From: Pseudomonadota bacterium
GTDB taxonomy: Bacteria; Pseudomonadota; Gammaproteobacteria; Burkholderiales; Burkholderiaceae_C
NCBI GenBank assembly: GCA_020161145.1
Contig: JAIUPQ010000001.1
Span: 1 to 64,000, forward strand
Direction of reading: 5' to 3'
DNA length: 64,000 nt
This document shows, one piece after another, positions 51,200 to 59,253 of the stretch. The notes under the pieces were generated by a model. That model was given only the letters and a program-made list of their open reading frames with translations. It had not been told where the DNA came from and made no database searches. Both the position numbers and the translations under genes were made by a program. The stretch's first letter is position 1. Every line of letters starts with the position of its first letter.

Positions 51200-51680
51200 G
51201 CCCTTCACCGTACGGGTGCAGACCGCCGACTTCGACGTGGGCGCCGAGTTGGCGCGGCTGCATGGCCCCACGGTGGGCGCGCTGGCCTCCTTCGTGGGCA
51301 CCGTGCGGGCCGAGCAGGACGGTGCACCGCTTGAGGCGTTGCACCTGGAACACTACCCCGGCATGACCGAGCGCGCCATTGGCGCCATGCTGGACGAGGC
51401 CCGCAGCCGCTTTGCGCTGACGGGCGCCACCGTGGTTCACCGCGTGGGCACGTTGGCGGTGGGCGCGCACATCGTGCTGGTGGCCACCGCCAGCGGCCAC
51501 CGCCAGGCGGCGTTCGAGGCCTGCGCGTTTCTGATGGACTACCTCAAGACCCAGGCGCCGTTCTGGAAGCGGGCGCATACCGCCACCGGGGCGCAATGGG
51601 TGACCGCCAGTGCCACCGACGACGCCGCACTGGCGCGCTGGGGCGTGGCCTCGGCCAATGCCGCAGGGGGCCAGCCGTGA
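51192..51680 (+). CDS. moaE: molybdopterin synthase catalytic subunit
   Basis: MoaE of 162 residues. It converts precursor Z to molybdopterin with sulfur from MoaD. Visible parts are SFVGTVRAEQDG, LHLEHYPGMTERAI, VVHRVGTLAVG and the active-site Lys region APFWKRAH. The GTG start overlaps moaD. Its stop overlaps the crcB start as GTGA, which is unusual context for a fluoride exporter. Confidence 0.95.
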   Translation: MAEPFTVRVQTADFDVGAELARLHGPTVGALASFVGTVRAEQDGAPLEALHLEHYPGMTERAIGAMLDEARSRFALTGATVVHRVGTLAVGAHIVLVATASGHRQAAFEACAFLMDYLKTQAPFWKRAHTATGAQWVTASATDDAALARWGVASANAAGGQP

Positions 51681-52051
51681 CCGCCTGGCTGGCCGTGGCC
51701 CTGGGCGGCGCGCTGGGCGCGCTGGCGCGCTGGCGCGTCAGCCTGGCGCTCAACCCGCTTGGCAGCACGGCGCTGCCACTGGGCACGCTGGCCGTCAACT
51801 GCGTGGGCGGCTTGCTGGTGGGGGCGCTGGTCTGGCGGTTGACCCAGCATCCCAGCGAGGGCTTGCGGCTGCTGCTGGTGACCGGCTTTCTGGGCGGGCT
51901 GACCACGTTTTCCACCTTTTCGGCCGAATCGCTCGCACTGCTGCAAGCGGGGCGGCCCGCGGCGGCACTGCTGCACACAGCGGCGCATGTGCTGGGCGCA
52001 CTGGCCTGTGCGGCGCTGGGTGCCTGGCTGGCGGCCAAGGGGTTGGGTTGA
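51677..52051 (+). CDS. crcB: fluoride efflux channel CrcB/Fluc
   Basis: A 124-residue membrane protein with four helices. The family signature GFLGGLTTFSTFS (sodium-site and fluoride-pathway Phe residues) and the N-terminal GGALGALARW with the conserved Arg are present, as is the GTLAVNCVGG Asn region. The GTG start is fixed by the GTGA overlap with moaE. There is no room for a fluoride riboswitch upstream, so expression depends on the Mo-cofactor operon. Confidence 0.93.
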   Translation: MTAWLAVALGGALGALARWRVSLALNPLGSTALPLGTLAVNCVGGLLVGALVWRLTQHPSEGLRLLLVTGFLGGLTTFSTFSAESLALLQAGRPAAALLHTAAHVLGALACAALGAWLAAKGLG

Positions 52052-52518
52052 TGGATACGCTTGCGTTGCGCCACGCGCTGGGGCGGTTTGCCACCGGCGT
52101 CACCATCGTCACCTGCCGCGGGCCCGATGGCCGCTTCGAGGGCTTGACGATGAACTCGTTCAACGCCTTGTCACTGGAGCCGCCGCTGGTGCTGTGGGCG
52201 CTGCGCCGGGTCAGCCACCTGGTGCCGGCGTTCACGCAGGCCACGCACTTTGCGGTCAACGTGCTGGCCGAATCGCAGCAGGCGCTGGCCACGCGATTTG
52301 CCGGCCCGGTGGCCGACCGCTTTGCCGAAGGCGACTGGCACTGCAAGCCCGATGGCGCACCGGTGTTGACCGGCGCCACGGCCGTCTTCGAATGCGTGCC
52401 CGTGCAGCACCAGGCCCTGGGCGATCACCTGCTGTTCGTGGGCGAGGTGCAGCGCTTCACCGACGCAGACCTGCCGCCGCTGGTGTTTCACGGCGGGCGG
52501 TTTCGGGGGTTGCGCTAG
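52051..52518 (+). CDS. flavin reductase-like FMN-binding protein
   Basis: A 155-residue protein of the flavin reductase-like domain family. Typical parts are LGRFATGVTIVTC, GLTMNSFNALSLEPPLVLWAL (FMN phosphate site) and FAVNVLAESQQALA, and the protein ends FHGGRFRGL. It probably reduces FMN or FAD for a partner oxygenase, which is not visible nearby. A TGATG junction with crcB sets the start. Its last 62 bases overlap the convergent exported-protein gene. Confidence 0.88.
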   Translation: MDTLALRHALGRFATGVTIVTCRGPDGRFEGLTMNSFNALSLEPPLVLWALRRVSHLVPAFTQATHFAVNVLAESQQALATRFAGPVADRFAEGDWHCKPDGAPVLTGATAVFECVPVQHQALGDHLLFVGEVQRFTDADLPPLVFHGGRFRGLR

Positions 52519-53722
52519 GCCGGCGGGTGGTGGGGGGCACGGCGCGGCCCATGTCGGTGTACCAGGCGACGCGAGGGGCGATGAGCTGCGTCACACCGCC
52601 TGTCGGGACGTCGATCTGCAACTCGGACTCCATCACCCATTGCTGGGCGCCGTAGCGCGCCAGCGGCACCCACAGTCGATCGCGAAGGAAGCTGACATTG
52701 GTGCGATCGATGTGCAGGGCCTCCGGGGCGTAACGCCAGGTCACCGGCCATTCGGAATGGACGGGCTCGGGCAGGACGTTGTCGTCCACCAGCCAACCCG
52801 TCAGATCGCGGTAGAGGTGGTACTCGCGGCTGTACGTGAAATCGGCCTTGCGCCAGACGCGGGCCGCCGCCCGCAGGTTGGCAAAGTTGGCCCCTGGCTG
52901 CGGCTTGACCATGCGCCAGGCATCTACCCACAGCAGGCGGCCCTGCACGCGGTCGCCGGCCAGCCAGGTCTCGGCCCCGCTGCGGGTGTCCATGGCTACG
53001 CGCTTGTAGGCGCGCTGGGTGCCGCTGGGCAGTGTCGTGGTCAGCCAGCCGTCGCCTCCCAGCGTGGCGGGCAGCACGGAGCCGGTGGTGCCCATGACGA
53101 AGGCGGTGCCGGTCGCATCGACCTTGGCCACGTCCTGGGCAATGTGGTGGGCATGGTCGGGCTCCCCCACCAAATCGCGCGGGGCCTCGATCAAACCGGC
53201 CCAGCCTTCGCCCGCCACCAGCGGGCGCGGCGGCGGTGTGGCGCCCAGGTTGACGTGCGTCCAGGGGGAGATACCCGGCTCATCGGGGTCGCCCACAGAG
53301 GTCACCTGACCGGCCTTGCAGCCGTTGAGCACGGTGTCGGTGCCCAGGCTGACCCAGTTGCTGCTGCCCTTGCGGGGCGTGCCGCTGAGCCGGGTTTCGA
53401 CGGCCTGCGTGATCTGGCGGCGAATTTGCAGAAGATCGGCACAGTCGTCGTCCCAATCGGTGCGCTCGCTCACCTGCGGCGTGTCGTAGGTGAATACCCG
53501 CCGCAGGCCACTCTGGCTGTAGCTGCCGTCGTGGTTGCCACTGGCATCGGTCAGGTTGGCCCGCCAGCGGCTGTCGTCCCAGGCCACCAGCATGCCGTAG
53601 CCGGCAAACGTTTGCTCATCGATGAAATATGCAGTGCGGGTGACCTTGGCGTGGGCGACCAGGCCGCCCGCCAACAAGGCGGCGGCCAGCATGGGCCGTA
53701 CGAGGCGAGGGTGAAAGCGCAT
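52457..53722 (-). CDS. exported protein of unknown function
   Basis: A 421-residue protein with a signal peptide (MRFHPRLVRPMLAAALLAGGLVAHA). I recognise no family. It is rich in Trp and Asp with many short strands, and contains Cys pairs (DDDCADL, NGCKAG) that may form a disulfide. The ATG at 53722 is chosen because GGAG lies upstream at normal spacing; the frame extends to 53899 without support. The last 25 or so residues (PTTRRPSATPETARRETPAA) are low-complexity and lie antisense to the flavin reductase end. Confidence 0.7.
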   Translation of the reverse strand: MRFHPRLVRPMLAAALLAGGLVAHAKVTRTAYFIDEQTFAGYGMLVAWDDSRWRANLTDASGNHDGSYSQSGLRRVFTYDTPQVSERTDWDDDCADLLQIRRQITQAVETRLSGTPRKGSSNWVSLGTDTVLNGCKAGQVTSVGDPDEPGISPWTHVNLGATPPPRPLVAGEGWAGLIEAPRDLVGEPDHAHHIAQDVAKVDATGTAFVMGTTGSVLPATLGGDGWLTTTLPSGTQRAYKRVAMDTRSGAETWLAGDRVQGRLLWVDAWRMVKPQPGANFANLRAAARVWRKADFTYSREYHLYRDLTGWLVDDNVLPEPVHSEWPVTWRYAPEALHIDRTNVSFLRDRLWVPLARYGAQQWVMESELQIDVPTGGVTQLIAPRVAWYTDMGRAVPPTTRRPSATPETARRETPAAAGLRR

Positions 53723-54238
53723 CTGAACACTCCAAAACAGATCGGAAGCGCGCGATGGTAGCCACCGCATGACCCCATCGCCAATCGGGAGACACCCACC
53801 CGTCGTGGCGGGATGTCGGGGTCCATGGAATCGTTTGCAGGTTGGCGCCGTCCATGGCGGTATGCGCCCCTGGTTTGGGCTGCGGTCGGGATGCTCCACG
53901 TTGCCGTGCCGCCGTCAGGCCTGGATGATGACGGCGGCCTCCTTGCGTGATCGAACCACTCAAACGACGGGCATTCGTCAGGGTCGGTCCGTGCTGCGAC
54001 CCTGCCCTCTCGGGCAGGGCCCATCGGCGGGAGTCGGCCCCCTCCCATCGGCAAGGCGCCGGGCTGATAGGGGCGCGCTCCCTCTGCACGAGCCGCATCG
54101 CCGCCGGGCAGCAGGTCCGCCGAGGGCCACGCGGCGCGATGGCCATCCCGCCAAGGTGGGATAGCTGCTCGCCTGCCCCCTTCCTACAGTGGTTTGACGA
54201 CCCGCGTGTCAGCGGGCGTAACCACAAGGAGGAATCAC
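53723..54238. other. 516-base gene-free spacer with a strong hairpin
   Basis: This spacer separates two divergent genes for exported proteins. It contains a perfect 8-bp hairpin, CCCTGCCC-TCTC-GGGCAGGG, at 54000-54019 without a T run, and other GC-rich palindromes up to about 54150. Short frames crossing it have no family resemblance. I see no riboswitch. The only clear signal is the AAGGAGGA ribosome binding site at 54226-54233 for the lipoprotein gene. Confidence 0.5.
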
Positions 54239-56419
54239 ATGTTGACCCCTACCCGATTGCTGGCCGTGATTGCGGCCAGTGGCGTGTTGCTGTTAGGTGG
54301 ATGCTGGTCGGGCGACGACGACAACACGGTGGGCGAGCCACCCGTCGTCGTCACCGATCCCAACGAGGTCTCGGCCGGCATCGCGCACACGGTGACACTG
54401 AGCGATGCCACTTCGTCCATGCACGGCGCCAGCGTGGCGTTCACGGCTGACGCGTTTGCCGGCGGCAAGCTGATCGTCTCCATCAAGGGCGAAGACGCGC
54501 CGCCGGGGCCGCTGCCGGCACAGGCTGTGGCGGCGGGGGGCGTGTTCATCAGCAAGACCCTGGTGCTCACCCACAACCAGACGGGCACGGTGACTTTCGA
54601 TGCCCCCGTCAAGGTCACCATGCCATTCGATGCCAGCAAGCTGCAAGCCGGCGACGTGCCCACGGTGCTGTACTGGAATGAGACGGCAGCGGCCTACCAG
54701 GCCATGCCGGTGGATCGCTTTGACACTGCCGCCAAGACGGTCACCTTCAACACGGTGCACTTTTCGCGCTTCGTGGTGGCGGTGATTCCGGGGCTGGGGG
54801 CGTTGGCCACCACCGCGTCGGCGTCACCGGTGACGGCGCTGGATGTGGACACGGCAATGCGGCCTTCGGCGGACAGCTTCTTTCGCACCAACAGCGGCAG
54901 CTACTCCGCGCCGGGTGGCAATTGCCTGGGCATGGCGTCCTACTCCGACTGGTTCTATGAGCAGGCCAAGAGCCCGCTCAACGCCGGCAAGGGGTTGTTT
55001 CAGACCTACCTGGAAGGCGATGCCACGCAGCCCAACGATGACCTGATCGCCGAGGAACTGATCGTGCGTGCGCACGCCGCCGCCAGCCAGGAGTGGGGGC
55101 GGCGCCAGATGCAGGCCAACACGGGCTTGACCGACGACCAGGTGGCCATCTCCCTGATCCAGGCCATGAAGCTCACCGGTCAGCCGCAGTTGTTCCTGAT
55201 GTGGGGCAACCCGAACTGGTGGCAGCAGTACGTACAAGGCAAGTCCAGCTGGGGTCATGCCGTGGTGGCCTACAAGTACGACGCCACCGCCGGGGCCTTC
55301 GCGTTCTACGACCCCAACATCCGCGGCGATGACTCGGCCGGTGTGCGCTATGCACCGGGCAGCGGCTTTGGCACCCTGCTCAAACAGGGCAGCCTGCCCA
55401 CCGAGCCCGAGGTGTTTGGTTTCGACTCGCTCAACAGCATCTACGGCCCGGCCGACATGAAGGCGCTGTTCGACGGCGCGGCGGCGGGCTGGAGCGAGGG
55501 TCAGTTCGGCCGCATCGACATCACCAGCCTGACCATCGACAGCGCCACCCGGTCGGTGCGCGTGACCGACCGCGCGAACGTCAAGCTCGCCGGCACCGTG
55601 GTGTCCGTGGGTGGGCAGGCCGGCAAAGAGCCCAACGTGATGGACGTGTTCGTCGCGGGCGCCAAGGTGAACACCCAGCCGCTGACGGCCGCTGGTGGGT
55701 TCGACTTCATGCTGCCCGAACTGGCCGATGGCGTGACCTCGGACATCCAGCTGGTGGCGCGCCGCGAGGAAACCTCAGGCATCTTCTTCACGCGCCGCAC
55801 CAAGAGCCTCTACGGCACGTTCTCGCGCTTCAAGATTCGCACCGGGACGGCGCTGCAGAACTGGGGTTTTGAAGAGGGCACGTTCAACCTCTGGGATTCC
55901 ATCCGCTTTCTGTGGGGCGGCTCCGGTCAGGTCACGCCATCCGACAAGAGCGTGATCGTTACGCCGGGGCAGGATCCCATCGCCAGCTCGATTCCGATGG
56001 TGTTGTTTGGCCAGTACGCGGCGCGCGTCAACAACCAGGACAACAACCTGCACATCAGCCGCCTGACGCGCGAAGTGCAAGTGCCCTCCGACGCCACCGC
56101 GTTTGCGCTCTCGTTCAACTGGGCCGCCGTGCTGGAGGATCCGCAGCACGACCCCGACGACCAGCCGTATGTGGACATCAGCGTGACCGTCAAGAGCACG
56201 GGTGAGGTGCTGTACGCCCGCCGCTACTACTCCAACGATCCGGCCTATCCCGGCTGGCAATCGTTCCAGGGCGGCCAATGGAAGGTCATTGACTGGCAGC
56301 CGGTGAACCTGCTCGGGCTGGAGCGGCTGCATGGCGAGACCGTGGTGGTCAAGGTCGAGGCCGCCGATTGCGCGCTCAGCGGCCATGGCGGCTACGCCTA
56401 CATCGACGCCGACGAATGA
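54239..56419 (+). CDS. large lipoprotein with a papain-like Cys/His/Asp domain
   Basis: A 726-residue lipoprotein; the lipobox LLGGC places the lipid on Cys22. Residues 60-185 look like a beta-sandwich (ZU5-like) with VKVTMPFDASKL. Residues 220-370 carry Cys229 in GGNCLGMA, His340 in WGHAVVAYKY and Asp358 in FYDPNIRG, the order and spacing of papain-like cysteine peptidases. Residues 535-726 resemble a carbohydrate-binding jelly roll (NWGFEEGTFNLWDS...). A perfect AAGGAGG fixes the ATG at 54239. No family name is certain; protease activity is inference. Confidence 0.7.
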   Translation: MLTPTRLLAVIAASGVLLLGGCWSGDDDNTVGEPPVVVTDPNEVSAGIAHTVTLSDATSSMHGASVAFTADAFAGGKLIVSIKGEDAPPGPLPAQAVAAGGVFISKTLVLTHNQTGTVTFDAPVKVTMPFDASKLQAGDVPTVLYWNETAAAYQAMPVDRFDTAAKTVTFNTVHFSRFVVAVIPGLGALATTASASPVTALDVDTAMRPSADSFFRTNSGSYSAPGGNCLGMASYSDWFYEQAKSPLNAGKGLFQTYLEGDATQPNDDLIAEELIVRAHAAASQEWGRRQMQANTGLTDDQVAISLIQAMKLTGQPQLFLMWGNPNWWQQYVQGKSSWGHAVVAYKYDATAGAFAFYDPNIRGDDSAGVRYAPGSGFGTLLKQGSLPTEPEVFGFDSLNSIYGPADMKALFDGAAAGWSEGQFGRIDITSLTIDSATRSVRVTDRANVKLAGTVVSVGGQAGKEPNVMDVFVAGAKVNTQPLTAAGGFDFMLPELADGVTSDIQLVARREETSGIFFTRRTKSLYGTFSRFKIRTGTALQNWGFEEGTFNLWDSIRFLWGGSGQVTPSDKSVIVTPGQDPIASSIPMVLFGQYAARVNNQDNNLHISRLTREVQVPSDATAFALSFNWAAVLEDPQHDPDDQPYVDISVTVKSTGEVLYARRYYSNDPAYPGWQSFQGGQWKVIDWQPVNLLGLERLHGETVVVKVEAADCALSGHGGYAYIDADE

Positions 56420-56435
56420 CGGACTGACCCGTCGT

Positions 56436-56468
56436 GCCACCCACCGGCAGCGGTGGGTGGCCTTTTTT
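56436..56468 (+). terminator. rho-independent terminator after the lipoprotein gene
   Basis: A ten-base GCCACCCACC/GGTGGGTGGC stem with a six-base loop is followed by six T. It lies just after the lipoprotein stop and just before the end of convergent pxpA. Confidence 0.9.
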
Positions 56469-56471
56469 GCT

Positions 56472-57245
56472 TCATCCGGTGGCCAGCACCGCGGCCAAAC
56501 CGGCCGGCCGCCACCCGTCGGCCACCAGCGCCTCGCGCAGCGCCCGCGCCGTGGCCGCCGCATGCGGCGTGTCGCCATGCACGCACAGGCTGTGGATGGG
56601 CGTGGGCAGGCACTCGCCCTGCGCCGTCAGCAGCCCGCCGCGCGCCAGCATGGCGCGGGCCTGGGCAATGCAGGCGGCCGTGTCCGTCAGCACGGCGCCG
56701 GGCTGGTCGCGTGGGGCCAGCGTGCCGTCGGCCGCATAGGCGCGGTCGGCAAACGCCTCCAGCGCCACGGGCAGGCCCGCTGCCTGGCCGGCCTCGGCCA
56801 GCGCCGAGCGTGCCGGCGCCAGCAGGATGAGGCCCGCACCCGTGTCGCGCACCGCCTCGGCGATGACCCGCGCCGTGGCCGCGTCGCGCCAGCTCAGGTG
56901 CGACAGCGCCCCATGCGGTTTGACGTGGGCCACGCGCGCGCCCTCGCTGGCGGCGATGGCGGCCAGCGCACCGATCTGATAAAGCACGGCGGCGCGCAGC
57001 TCCGCCGGGGCCAGGTGCATCACGCGCCGGCCAAAGCCCTGCAGATCGGGCAGGGCAGGGTGGGCGCCCACCTCCACCCTGGCGGCGACGGCGGCACGCA
57101 CGGTCTGGGTCATCACCAGCGGATCGCCCGCGTGAAAGCCACAGGCCAGGTTGGCGCTGTTCACCACCTGCAGCAACGCGGCGTCGTCGCCCATGCGCCA
57201 GGCGCCGAAGGATTCGCCGAGGTCGGCGTTGAGGTTGATCTGCAT
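56472..57245 (-). CDS. pxpA: 5-oxoprolinase subunit A (LamB/YcsF family)
   Basis: PxpA of 257 residues. Together with PxpB and PxpC it hydrolyses 5-oxoproline to glutamate using ATP. The start MQINLNADLGESFG is diagnostic. NLACGFHAGDP, VGAHPALPDLQGFGRR, HVKPHGALSH and FADRAYAADGTL are the other conserved blocks. pxpC and pxpB lie on the same strand about 5.5 kb away, so the usual cluster is split by the copper genes and pyrF. The ATG at 57245 is set by the conserved N-terminus. Confidence 0.93.
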   Translation of the reverse strand: MQINLNADLGESFGAWRMGDDAALLQVVNSANLACGFHAGDPLVMTQTVRAAVAARVEVGAHPALPDLQGFGRRVMHLAPAELRAAVLYQIGALAAIAASEGARVAHVKPHGALSHLSWRDAATARVIAEAVRDTGAGLILLAPARSALAEAGQAAGLPVALEAFADRAYAADGTLAPRDQPGAVLTDTAACIAQARAMLARGGLLTAQGECLPTPIHSLCVHGDTPHAAATARALREALVADGWRPAGLAAVLATG

Positions 57246-57324
57246 GGCCAGCGGGATGAGGTCGAAACGCCCGATGCTACCGAGGCGGCCGGATGCCGGC
57301 CCCGCTCTGGTACGCTTGCGCCCC

Positions 57325-57711
57325 GTGAAGACGCTGCGCCTTGCCTTGCTGCTGCTGTTGGCCGTGCTGCTCCCCGTGCGGGGGGCGCTGGCGGTGGCCA
57401 TGGCCTGCGCGCCTGCGGCGGACGGCGGTGGCCACGTGGCCATGGTGGCGCCAGAGGCCACGGCCCAGATGGCGGGCTGTCACACCATGGCCGCCGAGCC
57501 TGCAGCGGATGCGCCGGCAGATACTACGGGCCAGCCGCACCATGGCAGCTGCCACCTCTGCGCCGCCTTGTGCTCGCTCACCCCCATGCCGGCCGACGTG
57601 CCGGGCGTGGTCGCATCGCCCCAGGTGGCCGACGCCGCCTTTGCCCGGCTGCACGCGACGGCGCCGCACTACGAGTCGGGCGGGCTCGAGCGCCCACCCC
57701 GAAGCTGCTGA
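57325..57711 (+). CDS. small exported Cys/His/Met-rich protein, probably copper-related
   Basis: A 128-residue protein with a signal peptide (KTLRLALLLLLAVLLPVRGALA). The mature part is rich in potential metal ligands (MACAP, MAGCHTM, HHGSCHLCAALCSL) and ends GLERPPRSC. This resembles small copper-resistance-associated proteins of the DUF2946/CopL kind. It is the first gene of a plus-strand run with a TolC-type protein, a multicopper oxidase, a DUF411 protein and a CusF-like protein. The GTG start at 57325 begins the signal peptide directly. Confidence 0.65.
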   Translation: MKTLRLALLLLLAVLLPVRGALAVAMACAPAADGGGHVAMVAPEATAQMAGCHTMAAEPAADAPADTTGQPHHGSCHLCAALCSLTPMPADVPGVVASPQVADAAFARLHATAPHYESGGLERPPRSC

Positions 57712-57808
57712 CCCTTGACGGCCTGCTGAGGCAGGCCGCTGGCCCCGTGCGCGCGGCGCGCGGGCATGGCCCTTGGCCTTCGGCCCGGGCGCACACCCAC
57801 AGCAGGCA

Positions 57809-59239
57809 ATGAACCAATCCCACCACCCCTGGCCGGCGCGGCGGCGCCTGGCCACGCTCACCCTGGCCACGCTGGCGCTCAGCGGCTGCGCCAGCTTCTC
57901 GGACGATGGTGGCTTCGGCACCGTCGCCCAGCTCAGCCGCGAGCGCATCGGCCAGGCCCCCACCCACTTGCGCACCGCCGGGCAAACGGACAGCGCCCAG
58001 GCCCGCATCGCCGAGCTGCTGGCCCAGCCGCTGACGGCCGAAAGCGCCGTCGAGATGGCCTTGCTGGGCAACCCTGCGCTGCAAGCCGGCTATGCCGAGC
58101 TGGGTGTGGCCGAGGCCGACCGCGTGCGCGCGGGGCGGCTGGCCAACCCCACCTTCAGCTTCGGCCGCAAGCACAGCGACGGTGCCGTGGACATCGACCG
58201 CAGCCTGACCTTCAACCTGCTGTCGCTGCTGACGCTGCCGCTGGCGCAGCAGGTCGCCACGCAGCAGTTCGAGCAGGCCCAGATCGCCGCCGCCGAGGCC
58301 ACCGTGGCGCTGGCCACCGAGGCACGCATGGCCTACTTCGACGCCGTGGCGGCGGCGCAGCTGCTCACCTACCACGGCCAGGTCAAGGCCGCCGCCGACA
58401 CCGCTGGCGAGCTGGCGCGGCGCATGGCCGCCGCCGGCAACTTCAACCGCCTCGACCAGCTGCGCGAGCAGGCCTTCCAGGCCGATGCCACCGCCCGGCT
58501 GGCGCGCGCCCAGCAGCAGGCGCTGGCGGCGCGCGAGCGGCTGGCGCGGGCGCTGGGCCTGGCGCAAGACCCGGCCGCGCTGCGCCTGCCCGAGCGCCTG
58601 CCCGACCTGCCCGCCGCGCCGCTGGCGGTGCAGGACGCCGAGCAGACCGCCATGGACCGGCGGCTGGACGTGCAGCGCGCCAAACGCACCACCGAGGCCA
58701 CGGCGCGGGCGCTGGGCCTGACCCAGACCACGCGCATGGTCAACGTGCTGCACCTGGGCTACCAGAACAGCAGCGCCACCGGCGAGTCGCGCGCCAACGG
58801 CTACGAGATCGAGCTGGAGCTGCCGCTGTTCGACTTCGGCGGCGCCCGCGTCGCCCGCGCCGAGGCCAGCTACCTGGCCAGCGTGCACCGCACGGCCGCC
58901 GTGGCTGTGCAGGCCCGCTCCGAAGTGCGCGAGGCCCATGCCGCCTACCGCAGCGCCTACGACATCGCCCGCCACTACCGCGACGAGGTGGTGCCGCTGC
59001 GCAAGCGCATCTCGGACGAAAACCTGCTGCGCTACAACGGCATGTTCGTCAGCGTCTTCGACCTGCTGGCCGATGCGCGCGAGCAGGTCTCGGCCGTGGC
59101 CGGCGCCGTCGAGGCGCTGCGCGACCACTGGCAGGCCCAGACCCGGCTGCAAGCCGCGCTGGCGGGCCGGGTGCCCGGCGGTGGCGGCGCATCGGCGCCG
59201 GCCCTGACCCCTACCAGCAGCCCCAGCGGCGGCCACTGA
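57809..59239 (+). CDS. TolC-family outer-membrane efflux lipoprotein
   Basis: A 476-residue outer-membrane factor with a lipobox (LSGC, Cys27). The repeated alpha-hairpin and strand pattern of TolC/CusC proteins is present: VEMALLGNPALQAGYAELGVAEADRVRAGRLANP and, in the second repeat, LPLFDFGGARVARAEASYL. It would form the outer channel of an export system, presumably for copper given its neighbours, though no CusA/CusB-type partners are present in the window. The multicopper oxidase gene starts 14 bases downstream. Confidence 0.85.
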   Translation: MNQSHHPWPARRRLATLTLATLALSGCASFSDDGGFGTVAQLSRERIGQAPTHLRTAGQTDSAQARIAELLAQPLTAESAVEMALLGNPALQAGYAELGVAEADRVRAGRLANPTFSFGRKHSDGAVDIDRSLTFNLLSLLTLPLAQQVATQQFEQAQIAAAEATVALATEARMAYFDAVAAAQLLTYHGQVKAAADTAGELARRMAAAGNFNRLDQLREQAFQADATARLARAQQQALAARERLARALGLAQDPAALRLPERLPDLPAAPLAVQDAEQTAMDRRLDVQRAKRTTEATARALGLTQTTRMVNVLHLGYQNSSATGESRANGYEIELELPLFDFGGARVARAEASYLASVHRTAAVAVQARSEVREAHAAYRSAYDIARHYRDEVVPLRKRISDENLLRYNGMFVSVFDLLADAREQVSAVAGAVEALRDHWQAQTRLQAALAGRVPGGGGASAPALTPTSSPSGGH

Positions 59240-59253
59240 AAGAGACCCTCATC

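Noticed and set aside
51600-51677. Possible fluoride riboswitch upstream of crcB.
   Set aside because: crcB starts inside the end of moaE, and the preceding bases are coding with no riboswitch-like core.
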